The notes below the pieces were generated by a model. It saw only the letters and a list, made by a program, of their open reading frames with translations, was not told the DNA's origin and did no database searches. Of a stretch of 10,269 bases of DNA, positions 1 to 6,288 are shown piece after piece (position 1 is the first letter of the stretch; every line of letters starts with the position of its first letter). The translations under genes were made by a program, and so were the position numbers. Source of the stretch: Firmicutes bacterium CAG:110 (GTDB lineage: Bacteria; Bacillota; Clostridia; Oscillospirales; Oscillospiraceae); the NCBI GenBank assembly GCA_000434635.1, contig HF988104.1, positions 31,856-42,124 of the forward strand, read 5' to 3'.

Positions 1-878
1 TCGGCACCGGCGGCTGCGCCGCCCTCAACGACCAGGGTGTCCTCATAGTCCTTGCCGTAGGTGTCCAGCAGGGTGGCTTCATAGTCGGCATGGAAGAAGT
101 TTTCTTCGCCCAGGGCCTTAATCTCGTCGTTCAGCCAGTCCAGCAGGGTGGTGTTGCCCTTGGTGACGGCGGGGGCGATGGTGTCCGCGCTGCCCAGAGA
201 GGGGATGCCTACCACATAGCCGGGATTTTCAATGGAGAAAGCGATGACTTCGGTGTTGTCGTTGGCCCAGGCCACGCCGTTGCCGTTTTCGAAGGCGGTC
301 TTGGCTTCGGCGTAGGCGTCGTACTTCTGCAGCTTGATCTCGGGGTTGTTCTTTTCCAGATAGGTCTCGGCGGTGGTGCCGGAGATCACGATGACCTGAT
401 CGTCAGCGCCAATCTCGTCCAGAGACGTGATCACCGCGTCCTCGGGGGAGACAACGCCCAGCGCCACGTTCATATAAGGAAGGGCAAAGTCCACTTCCTG
501 CGCCCGCTCAGGGGTGACGGTGAAGTTGGCGAGGATGATGTCTACCTTGCCGGTCTGCAGATACTCAATGCGGTTGGCGGCCTCAGTGGAGACGTAGTTG
601 ATCTTCACGCCCAGATCTTCGCCGATGCGGTTGGCGAAGTACACGTCATAGCCCTGATACTCGCCGTTCTCGTCCACGTAGCCGAAGGGGCTCTTGTCGG
701 AGAATACGCCAATGTTGATGGTGCCGCTGGATTTGATCTCCTCCAGCGTGCGGAAGGTGCCCTTGCTTGCAGATGCGTCAGCAGGTTCGGTCGTCTTTGC
801 GCCGCAGCCTGCAAGCAGGGAGGCGGCGACGGTCAGGCTCAGGAAAACGGCTCCTATTTTCTTAATAAAGTTTTTCAC
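1..878 (-). CDS. Amino-acid (probably cyst(e)ine) ABC transporter substrate-binding lipoprotein, 3' end outside window
   Basis: The 292 visible codons encode a family-3 periplasmic-type solute-binding protein (SBP_bac_3), the extracellular ligand-capturing subunit of a polar amino-acid ABC importer. The start is GTG at 878, preceded by AGAGGAA six bases upstream. The N-terminus is a lipoprotein signal: KNFIKK, a hydrophobic stretch, then LLAGC with the lipidated Cys at residue 25. The mature part shows family hallmarks in order: GTINIGVFSDKSPFGYVDE, EYQGYDVYFANRIGEDLGVK, then TPERAQEVDFALPYM, whose Arg normally binds the ligand carboxylate. It ends near the usual C-terminus (YGKDYEDTLVVEGG), so only a few residues should be missing. 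Transport partners would lie to the left. Cysteine or cystine as ligand is inferred from overall resemblance to the cysteine-binding subgroup, from the neighbouring Rrf2 regulator and from the Cys-rich leader ORF; the sequence alone does not prove it. Confidence 0.9.
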   Translation of the reverse strand, partial: MKNFIKKIGAVFLSLTVAASLLAGCGAKTTEPADASASKGTFRTLEEIKSSGTINIGVFSDKSPFGYVDENGEYQGYDVYFANRIGEDLGVKINYVSTEAANRIEYLQTGKVDIILANFTVTPERAQEVDFALPYMNVALGVVSPEDAVITSLDEIGADDQVIVISGTTAETYLEKNNPEIKLQKYDAYAEAKTAFENGNGVAWANDNTEVIAFSIENPGYVVGIPSLGSADTIAPAVTKGNTTLLDWLNDEIKALGEENFFHADYEATLLDTYGKDYEDTLVVEGGAAAGA

Positions 879-922
879 GGAAAATTCCTCTCTTTTTGAT
901 TAAATTCAGGGAATCCAAGCAC

Positions 923-956
923 AAAAAATGCCGGGGCTTCAATCAGCTCCCGGGCA
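923..956 (-). terminator. Intrinsic terminator in the leader of the amino-acid-binding protein gene (attenuator)
   Basis: Read on the minus strand, TGCC-C-GGG-A-GCT pairs with AGC-CCC-C-GGCA around a GATTGA loop. This gives about 10 bp with one C/C mismatch and one bulged A, followed by a run of six T (928 to 923). It lies 45 bases upstream of the GTG start at 878 and 37 bases after the stop of a short leader ORF. A terminator in front of its own gene implies transcription attenuation. Its 5' arm (947-956) is a perfect complement of 1038-1047, which would form a competing antiterminator. Confidence 0.75.
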
Positions 957-992
957 AATGGCGTTATGATATCCCTTCGGAAAAATCACGTT

Positions 993-1097
993 TCAGGTGC
1001 AACAAAATGTATACGAATGCACCCCGCCATACGGATATGCCCGGGAGATACGCATTCGACAACAAGACTGTGCTGCATAAGAATGGATTTCAAACAT
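993..1097 (-). CDS. Putative 34-residue cysteine-rich leader peptide
   Basis: This short ORF lies between the promoter at 1142-1170 and the terminator at 923-956. AAAGGAG (1113-1107) sits nine bases before ATG 1097. The peptide starts MFEIHSYAAQS, has Cys-Cys at residues 12-13 and Cys-Cys again at residues 32-33, and ends Thr-stop (TGA, 993-995). Four Cys in 34 residues, in two tandem pairs, is unusual and is what a cysteine-sensing leader would need: ribosomes would pause at these codons when Cys-tRNA is scarce. An alternative ATG at 1102, only four bases from the same ribosome site, opens a different 38-codon frame (starting MQCLKSILMQHS) with three scattered Cys. I prefer the 1097 frame because of the paired Cys codons and better spacing. 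Translation and regulation are inferred; I know no named family for it. Confidence 0.55.
   Translation of the reverse strand: MFEIHSYAAQSCCRMRISRAYPYGGVHSYTFCCT
1014..1058 (-). promoter_or_regulatory. Leader hairpin and antiterminator segment
   Basis: On the minus strand CGAATGC (1058-1052) and GCATTCG (1020-1014) are perfectly complementary. Inside them, TCCCG can pair with CGGGG and CATA with TATG. This hairpin encloses CTCCCGGGCA (1047-1038), which is also a perfect 10-base complement of the terminator's 5' arm (TGCCCGGGAG on the RNA, 956-947). The segment therefore has two mutually exclusive partners, as expected of an attenuator. The first Cys-Cys codon pair lies immediately before the 5' arm and the second just after the 3' arm, so a stalled ribosome at either place would disturb this hairpin. 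CCCGGG is itself palindromic, so six of the ten matching bases come from sharing that hexamer. Confidence 0.55.
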
Positions 1098-1141
1098 TGC
1101 ATTCCGCTCCTTTCGTTTATCTGCTTAGATTCGATGGCTAG

Positions 1142-1170
1142 ATAATACACCCACTTTCCTATCTTGTCAA
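1142..1170 (-). promoter_or_regulatory. Sigma-A promoter for the amino-acid-binding protein gene
   Basis: On the minus strand there is a perfect -35 TTGACA (1170-1165), a 17-base spacer and -10 TATTAT (1147-1142, 5 of 6 matches). Transcription would start near 1135, about 38 bases before the leader ORF and 257 bases before the GTG at 878. It is one of the two best promoters in the window. Confidence 0.85.
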
Positions 1171-1208
1171 TAGGTTTTGAAGAAATATTTTCCTATTTTT
1201 CTGGTAGG
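1158..1208. promoter_or_regulatory. Two CCTA-N9-TAGG operators, probably for the adjacent Rrf2 regulator
   Basis: Two 17-bp dyads with identical architecture lie at 1158-1174 and 1192-1208, 34 bp apart. Each has CCTA, nine bases, then TAGG, and each is preceded by TTT on the plus strand. The first completely covers the -35 box of the amino-acid-binding protein promoter, so occupancy should repress it. A near match (CCTA-N9-AAGG, 1876-1892) overlaps the -10 of the Rrf2 gene. Short dyads with A/T-rich centres and CC/GG arms resemble known Rrf2-family sites such as those of CymR, but assignment to this regulator is inference. Confidence 0.6.
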
Positions 1209-1234
1209 GAATATAGGCTTATCGATCATCAGGT

Positions 1235-1262
1235 GAAAGCCCGCCCCACGGAATGGGCGGGC
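1235..1262 (-). terminator. GC-rich hairpin, probable terminator downstream of the Rrf2 gene
   Basis: A perfect 8-bp stem, GCCCGCCC (1239-1246) with GGGCGGGC (1255-1262), encloses an 8-base loop. On the minus strand it is followed by TTTC, a short T tract; on the plus strand no T run follows. It lies about 150 bases past the Rrf2 stop codon and before the next promoter, a sensible place to end the Rrf2 transcript. The weak T tract keeps confidence moderate. Confidence 0.45.
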
Positions 1263-1297
1263 CGCATTAGACAGTTAACAAACACAGCGGGATAATG

Positions 1298-1367
1298 GAA
1301 CTGCACCCCTTGCCTCTCCCTATGGGAGGGGTGTCTGAGCGAAGCGAAGACGGAGAAGGGGAGCCAA
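1298..1367. repeat. Short dispersed palindromic repeat (REP/MITE-like, non-coding)
   Basis: The core 1306-1361 folds as nested stems. CCCCTT (1306-1311) pairs with AAGGGG (1356-1361). Inside, CCTCTCCC pairs with GGGAGGGG across TAT (one wobble), and GTCT pairs with AGAC around GAGCGAAGCGA. I recall near-identical units with the phrase 'GGGAGAGGTG…GAGCGAAGCGAAG…CGGAGA' scattered between genes in Oscillospiraceae and related Clostridia. That is memory, not a search. It has no coding potential and sits in the 3' region after the Rrf2 gene. Only one copy is present in this window. Confidence 0.55.
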
Positions 1368-1412
1368 GTGGCTGTACCTCGACCCATCAAATGCGGAGCG
1401 GGCAATTTGCTC

Positions 1413-1844
1413 TCATATCACGTAATCGTCTCCAACGGGACACTGCTCGATCAGATCGGCAATGGTCACGCTTTCCAGGTAATCCTGAATCACCTTATCC
1501 AGTCCCTGCCACAACGCCAGCGTGCGGCATTGCTGCGACCGGGGGCAGGCTTCAGCGGTTCCCTCCAGACAGGCCACCGGGGCGAGGGACTCCTCCGTCA
1601 GCCGCAGGATGCTGCCCACCGTGTACTGCTCGGGGTTCTTCGTCAGCCGGTATCCGCCGCCCTTGCCCCGCAGGCTTTCCACGACCTTTGCCTTTACCAG
1701 CGTCCGGATAATGCTCTCTAAGTATTTTTCGGAAATCTCCTGCCGCTGGGCAATCTCCTTCAGGGAAATAAACTCCCCTGACCGATGCTCAGCAAGGTCA
1801 ATCATCACGCGCAGTGCGTACCGCCCCTTTGTGGAAATCAACAT
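1413..1844 (-). CDS. Rrf2-family transcriptional regulator (IscR/CymR-like), 143 aa
   Basis: A full-length Rrf2-type winged-helix DNA-binding protein of typical length. It opens MLISTKGRYALRVMIDLAEH, the classic family start. The helix-turn-helix spans about residues 27-50 (ISLKEIAQRQEISEKYLESI), and the wing follows as RGKGGGYRL (59-67). Cys residues at 92, 100 and 106 lie in the linker where IscR carries its [2Fe-2S] ligands (Cys 92, 98 and 104 in E. coli), so an Fe-S or thiol sensor is plausible. A further Cys is at 135. ATG 1844 is chosen because GGAGG lies eight bases upstream and the family N-terminus begins there; a longer in-frame extension to 1973 would run through the promoter. It lies just upstream, on the same strand, of a cyst(e)ine-type transporter subunit. 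It is therefore likely to be its local sulfur or redox regulator and to repress itself. CymR-like and IscR-like roles cannot be separated by eye. Confidence 0.9.
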   Translation of the reverse strand: MLISTKGRYALRVMIDLAEHRSGEFISLKEIAQRQEISEKYLESIIRTLVKAKVVESLRGKGGGYRLTKNPEQYTVGSILRLTEESLAPVACLEGTAEACPRSQQCRTLALWQGLDKVIQDYLESVTIADLIEQCPVGDDYVI

Positions 1845-1861
1845 AACCGCTGCCTCCAAGT

Positions 1862-1907
1862 GGAATTCTGTAATTCCTATTATACAGCAAGGTTTATGGG
1901 AAATCAA
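1862..1907 (-). promoter_or_regulatory. Promoter of the Rrf2 gene with overlapping dyads
   Basis: Minus strand: -35 TTGATT (1907-1902), 17-base spacer, perfect -10 TATAAT (1884-1879). Two symmetric elements overlap it. A CCTA-N9-AAGG near-copy of the operators at 1158-1208 lies at 1876-1892 over the -10. A perfect GGAATT-N4-AATTCC palindrome lies at 1862-1877 around the expected start point. Either would support autorepression. Confidence 0.8.
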
Positions 1908-2069
1908 GAGGGACAAATCCCCAATATCTGATCTGGAGAAAATCAACCCCGCAAGCATTTGCGACAGACCCAATCAATTGAACTGCACCCATGATTTGCA
2001 GCTGCGGCAGCGGAAATATCCTGGAGACAAGCTCCACGAATAAATCCGTTTTTAACGGGTATTCCCGCT

Positions 2070-3707
2070 CTATGCCATAACGACCGCAGCTTCGTAAGGA
2101 AGCAAAACATCGGTTTTCTCATAGTTCACGTTGGTCAGAAGCACCTTCTCTTTACAGAAGGCTTCCGGCAGCGGGGCATCCCGGTCTGTAAAATTGCAAT
2201 AGATTCGTATTTGCTGTCCCTCAAAAGTCCGCGCATAGGCAAATACCTGCGGGTGCTCGTGAAGCAGCAGCGAAAAATCACCATACCGCAGAACATCCCG
2301 CTCTCTGCGCAGAGCAAGCAGCGCCCGGTAATAATGCAGCACCGAATCCGGGTCGCGGAGAGCGGCAGCCACATTGATTTCCTGTACATTGGGATTGACC
2401 ATGATCCACGGCGCCCCACCCGTGAAGCCTCCATTGGGTGACGCATCCCACTGCATAGGTGTACGGGCATTATCCCGGCCTTTGCTCCGGACACCCCGCC
2501 ATGCCCAGTCCATCCTGCCGCTTTCTTCGGCCTGGTGCAGCAGGTTCAGGCTCTCCACGTCCCGCAGTTCGCCGATATCAGAGAAAGGACAGTTGGTCAT
2601 GCCGATCTCCTCACCCTGATACAAAAATGGGGTTCCTCTCAGGAGATACATGGCAGTGGCAAGACATGTGGCGCTCCGCCTTCGCAGCGTCTCTGTCCGC
2701 GTACAGCCAAACCGGGAGACCAGGCGCGGCTGATCGTGATTGCCCCAGAACAGCGTGTTCCACCCAATGGCCGCCTGCCATGCGGAGATGATCTGCTTGA
2801 ACCGCATCAGGTCAAAGGGACGTGCATCCCACTTGGTCTCGCCGCCGTCCATGCCCATGACGTCAAACTGGAACAGCATATCCAGCTCCCGCCCGTCGTC
2901 TACCACGGAACCGGCGTTCTGTGTGGTAACAAAGCTGGTTTCCCCGACACACATACAGTCCCGCCCGTCAAAGCACGCCCTTCGCATTTCCCGCAGATAG
3001 TCGTGCAGCCTGGGCTGGAACGCAAAATACTCTGGTGAAAACATATAGCCGCTTCCCGTTCCATCCGGCAGCTGCGGATGCTTGGCCAGAAGGCTTATCA
3101 CATCCATCCGGAACCCGTCTACACCGCGATCCAGCCAGCGGTTCATCATCCCGTAAATTTCCTGCCGAAGTTCGGGATTTTCCCAGTTCAGATCCGGCTG
3201 CTTCTCGGAGAACAGATGCAGATACCACTGTGCTGTGGTCTCGTCATAGCTCCAGGCTGAGGGAGTAAAAAACGATGCCCAGTTGTTTGGTTCCCGTCCA
3301 TCCTTTCCATCACGCCAGATATAATAATCCCGGTATGGGCTGTCCTTCGCCGTTCTGGCCTCCAGAAACCACGGATGTTTGTCTGAGGTGTGATTCACGA
3401 CCAGATCCATTACAAGCTTTATATCGCGGCGGTGCAGCTGCGTCACCAGCTCGTCGAAATCCTCCATCGTTCCGAATTCCGCCATGACTGACTCATAGTT
3501 CCGGATATCATAGCCCATGTCGGCATTGGGCGAGTCATAGATGGGACAGAGCCACACGGCACCTACCCCAAGCCACTGGAGATAGTCCAGGCGGGAGATA
3601 ATACCACGCAGATCTCCGATTCCATCCCCATTGGAATCCTGAAAGCTGCGCGGGTAGATCTCATAGAACACCCGTTCCTTCCACCAGCAGTTATGTGTTT
3701 CCATCAT
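2070..3707 (-). CDS. GH13 alpha-glucosidase, oligo-1,6-glucosidase type (GH13_31-like), 545 aa
   Basis: An intracellular exo-acting glucosidase that should release glucose from the non-reducing end of short alpha-glucosides. The (beta/alpha)8 motifs appear in order: YEIYPRSFQDSNGDGIGDL with the Asp-rich calcium loop (24-32), DLVVNHTSD (101-109), QPDLNWENP (170-178), nucleophile Asp202 in GFRMDV, acid/base Glu256 in CVGETS, and Asp325 in WGNHDQPR. Val203 follows the nucleophile; in this subfamily Val there is associated with alpha-1,6 specificity and Ala/Thr with alpha-1,4, so isomalto-oligosaccharides or panose are the predicted substrates. There is no signal peptide. The start at 3707 follows GGGAGG by six bases and overlaps the upstream hydrolase gene by 17 bases, suggesting translational coupling. 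It is the last gene of the operon. No convincing terminator was seen after it, only weak 5-bp hairpins at 2022-2063. Confidence 0.92.
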   Translation of the reverse strand: MMETHNCWWKERVFYEIYPRSFQDSNGDGIGDLRGIISRLDYLQWLGVGAVWLCPIYDSPNADMGYDIRNYESVMAEFGTMEDFDELVTQLHRRDIKLVMDLVVNHTSDKHPWFLEARTAKDSPYRDYYIWRDGKDGREPNNWASFFTPSAWSYDETTAQWYLHLFSEKQPDLNWENPELRQEIYGMMNRWLDRGVDGFRMDVISLLAKHPQLPDGTGSGYMFSPEYFAFQPRLHDYLREMRRACFDGRDCMCVGETSFVTTQNAGSVVDDGRELDMLFQFDVMGMDGGETKWDARPFDLMRFKQIISAWQAAIGWNTLFWGNHDQPRLVSRFGCTRTETLRRRSATCLATAMYLLRGTPFLYQGEEIGMTNCPFSDIGELRDVESLNLLHQAEESGRMDWAWRGVRSKGRDNARTPMQWDASPNGGFTGGAPWIMVNPNVQEINVAAALRDPDSVLHYYRALLALRRERDVLRYGDFSLLLHEHPQVFAYARTFEGQQIRIYCNFTDRDAPLPEAFCKEKVLLTNVNYEKTDVLLPYEAAVVMA

Positions 3708-5442
3708 GCGTTACCTCCCGCCGGAACACGGCAAAGCCCTGCACCGTTCCCTCCGCCGCGTGCCCTTCCGGCGCTTCCAGCAGCAGGCTGTCAGAAGCGT
3801 CCAATTGGGGCGTGACAGCCTGTCCCCGCTCCGTTACAACTGCCAGAATTCCATAACCAGACCCGTCAAAGCGCAGATACAGGGCGTCTGTCAGCTCCAT
3901 CGCCGTCAGGCGGCAGTGCCGCAGTACATCCCGTTTCAGCCGCAGCAGGCTGTGAAAAAAGCCCCGGATTTCCTCTTCCGGATCCGTCCAGCGCATAGGG
4001 CGCCGGTTATCCGGATCCTGGCCGCCGTCCATCGCAATTTCATCCCCATAGTACACGCTCAGATTGCCGCCCAGCAGCGCCGCCAGCACATAGGCAAGCT
4101 GGAAATCCGATTTGTTCCCGCCGCAGAGGGAAAGCGCCCGGGGCACATCATGGTTGGAGCAGAACGCCCACTGGTACGGATGAACCGCCTCCGGCGCCGC
4201 GGCATACCAGCGCCGGATCCGGTGGGCAAAGGTTTCCAGCGGGTCTGTATGGGTCATCGCAAAATCGCGGATGGCATGGTAGAGCGGATAATCCATGACG
4301 CCGTCGAAGACAGCCTGTTCCAGCCACCACGCAGCGTCCTGCCAGATCTCCCCAATCACATATACCGCCGCATTGCAGCTACGCATCCGGGTACGGAATG
4401 CATGGAGGAACCGCAGACTGACCTCATCCGGGACATCCAGCCGCCAGGCGTCAATGCCGTATTCCCTCGTCCACTGCTCCGCGATGGAAACCAGATACCT
4501 GATCACCTCAGGGTTCTCGGTGTTCCACTTCGGCATATTGGCCGCAAAGGCGAAGCACTCATAGGGCGGGGCCTCTTTCATGCGCCGGTCCGAAAGCTGT
4601 TCCAGCGGCAGCCGGGACAGCTCCCCGGCGTCATAGACGCAAAACCAGTTGTAATACCGGGATGCCTTGCCGCGAAGACGCACATCCTGCCATAATGGGT
4701 GACGCCAGCCGCAGTGGTTGAACACGCCGTCCAGCATGATCCGCATTCCCGCCTGATGAAGTGTTTCGACCAGGATGCGGAAGTCCGTTTTCCCGCCGAG
4801 ACGCGGGTCAAGCTCGGTATAAGAAACGGTGTCATATCTGTGGTTGGAATCGCTCCGGAAAATGGGATTGAGATAAATTCCCTGTACGCCAAGTTCCCGG
4901 AGATAGAGGATTTTCCCGGTGATTCCCCGCAAGGTTCCGCCAAAGAAATTTTCCCGTGTCGGAATAAAATCCTCTCCCCCCTGGTTTTCCTTCCCGTCAC
5001 AAAAACGATCCGGAAAGATCTGATACCAGAGGAAACCCTCCGCCCACTCTGGAGGGGCAGGGTGATCTCCGGCATACACATAGGGAACATTGAACGGCCG
5101 CAGCACAGATTCCGGCAGCGGCGGCGTGACGCCCAGCTCCGAGAGATACACCGTATCCCCATCTTCCAACGTCAGCACAAAATGATAGCGCAGCTTGTGG
5201 GTCCGCATGGGAACCGAAACAGAATAATACTGTTCCCCAGAGCAGCGCAGAGCAGGCTGCATCTCGCTTCGCGCCAGTACAGGCTGTTTCTCCGCACCGG
5301 AAAACCAGAAGGGGTCGCCGTACAGAACCGCAGCCGATTGCAGCGCTTCCCCGGTGCGCAGGCGGAGATGGCAGATCCTGCCCTGCACAAGCTGCCACGG
5401 ATAGGCGGCATGATGCTCGATTTCATAACGTAAAATCTGCAT
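3691..5442 (-). CDS. GH13 neopullulanase / cyclomaltodextrinase-like hydrolase (GH13_20 type), 583 aa
   Basis: Residues 1 to about 115 form a beta-rich domain of the CBM34 kind (VYLSELGVTPPLPES at its end), followed by the GH13 barrel: WYQIFPDRFCDG (139-150), GIYLNPIFRSDSNHRYDT (188-205), MLDGVFNHCG (236-245), nucleophile Asp336 in DAWRLDV, acid/base Glu365 in VIGEIW, and Asp432 in SNHDVPR. N-domain plus barrel at about 580 residues is the standard size of cyclomaltodextrinases, maltogenic amylases and neopullulanases, which dimerise through the N-domain and cut cyclodextrins, maltodextrins or pullulan. The exact specificity cannot be read from sequence. No signal peptide, hence cytoplasmic. 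ATG 5442 lies three bases after the upstream permease stop; its ribosome site AAAGGGTGA overlaps the end of the permease gene, suggesting coupling. Confidence 0.9.
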   Translation of the reverse strand: MQILRYEIEHHAAYPWQLVQGRICHLRLRTGEALQSAAVLYGDPFWFSGAEKQPVLARSEMQPALRCSGEQYYSVSVPMRTHKLRYHFVLTLEDGDTVYLSELGVTPPLPESVLRPFNVPYVYAGDHPAPPEWAEGFLWYQIFPDRFCDGKENQGGEDFIPTRENFFGGTLRGITGKILYLRELGVQGIYLNPIFRSDSNHRYDTVSYTELDPRLGGKTDFRILVETLHQAGMRIMLDGVFNHCGWRHPLWQDVRLRGKASRYYNWFCVYDAGELSRLPLEQLSDRRMKEAPPYECFAFAANMPKWNTENPEVIRYLVSIAEQWTREYGIDAWRLDVPDEVSLRFLHAFRTRMRSCNAAVYVIGEIWQDAAWWLEQAVFDGVMDYPLYHAIRDFAMTHTDPLETFAHRIRRWYAAAPEAVHPYQWAFCSNHDVPRALSLCGGNKSDFQLAYVLAALLGGNLSVYYGDEIAMDGGQDPDNRRPMRWTDPEEEIRGFFHSLLRLKRDVLRHCRLTAMELTDALYLRFDGSGYGILAVVTERGQAVTPQLDASDSLLLEAPEGHAAEGTVQGFAVFRREVTHDGNT

Positions 5443-5445
5443 AAC

Positions 5446-6276
5446 TCACCCTTTCAGCATTCCATCCATGGCGCCGCCATGGATCAGTTTTTTCTGCATG
5501 ACAATATAGATCAGCAAAATCGGGACTACGGCAATCAGCGACGCCGCGAAAATCAGCCCCCAGTTGTTGAGATTCTGCCCCTGGAACAGGCGCAGCGCAA
5601 TGGGCAGCGTCCGCTTTTCCGGTGTCTTGATCATGGTCAGGGCGATCAGAAATTCGTCCCAGACATTGGAATAGGCCAGAATGGCAAAGGTGCCAAGCGC
5701 CGGCTTGGACAGCGGCAGAACCATTTTCCAGTAGATCTGCCAGCGGTTTCCGCCGTCGATGATCACGGCCTCCTCCAGCTCTTTGGGCAGCCCCAGGAAA
5801 AAGTTCCGTAAAAAGAATGTATTCTGGGGGACACCGATTCCGATGTAGATGAGAAGCAGCCCCAGATAACTGTCCACCAGCTTCATATCCTTCATCAGCA
5901 GGAACTGCGGGATCAGGTTTGTTACCGTCGGCACCATCATGGAAAACAGGTACAGATAGAACAGGACATCCCTGCCGGGAAATTTCATCCGCGCAAAGGC
6001 ATATGCCCCGGCAGAGGACACCAGCATGATCACCACCGTGGCCACTGCCGCAATGATAAGACTGTTCAGAAAGTACTGACTGAAATGATTGGCATTCCAC
6101 GCTTCCGCAAAATTTCCCCCATACATCGTTTCCGGGAACAGAATCGGCGGATACGGCATGGAGTAGCTGGACGGCGTCATGGCCGTTGCCAGCATATACT
6201 GAAACGGGATCAGTGCCGCCAGCGCAAAGCATATCAGCGCCAGATATTTGGGGACTAAAGTCATAATACGTCTCAT
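5446..6276 (-). CDS. Sugar ABC transporter permease, MalG type, 276 aa
   Basis: The second membrane subunit of a carbohydrate uptake (CUT1) ABC importer. About six transmembrane helices are visible, starting with YLALICFALAALIPFQYML (11-29). The ABC-contact loop is at 168-190: EEAVIIDGGNRWQIYWKMVLP matches the EAA-X3-G-X9-I-X-LP signature. The C-terminus ends in short basic residues (QKKLIHGGAMDGMLKG), as MalG homologues do. ATG 6276 is preceded by AAAGGAGA six bases upstream; the gap to the preceding permease is 12 bases. It pairs with the MalF-like subunit and the binding protein upstream. Confidence 0.93.
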   Translation of the reverse strand: MRRIMTLVPKYLALICFALAALIPFQYMLATAMTPSSYSMPYPPILFPETMYGGNFAEAWNANHFSQYFLNSLIIAAVATVVIMLVSSAGAYAFARMKFPGRDVLFYLYLFSMMVPTVTNLIPQFLLMKDMKLVDSYLGLLLIYIGIGVPQNTFFLRNFFLGLPKELEEAVIIDGGNRWQIYWKMVLPLSKPALGTFAILAYSNVWDEFLIALTMIKTPEKRTLPIALRLFQGQNLNNWGLIFAASLIAVVPILLIYIVMQKKLIHGGAMDGMLKG

Positions 6277-6288
6277 ACCGTCTCTCCT

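Noticed and set aside
90..899. Long plus-strand open frame opposite the amino-acid-binding protein gene
   Set aside because: Gly/Val/Asp-rich translation with no domain; it is the antisense of a clear family-3 binding protein with lipobox and conserved motifs.
896..1141. Plus-strand 81-codon open frame across the leader region
   Set aside because: No ribosome site or recognisable product, and it lies opposite a well-formed promoter, leader ORF and terminator.
1845..1973. 43-codon N-terminal extension of the Rrf2 regulator
   Set aside because: It would cross the regulator's own promoter; the family N-terminus and a GGAGG site fix the start at 1844.
1298..1990. 11-base direct repeat GAACTGCACCC at 1298-1308 and 1980-1990
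   Set aside because: Too short and without flanking similarity; could be chance or a remnant of the dispersed repeat's edge.
2022..2063. Terminator after the last operon gene
   Set aside because: Only 5-bp stems (TGGAG/CTCCA; CCGTT/AACGG) without a proper T run; not convincing.
3706..4695. Long plus-strand open frame opposite the neopullulanase-like gene
   Set aside because: Antisense shadow of a GH13 gene whose catalytic motifs are all intact.
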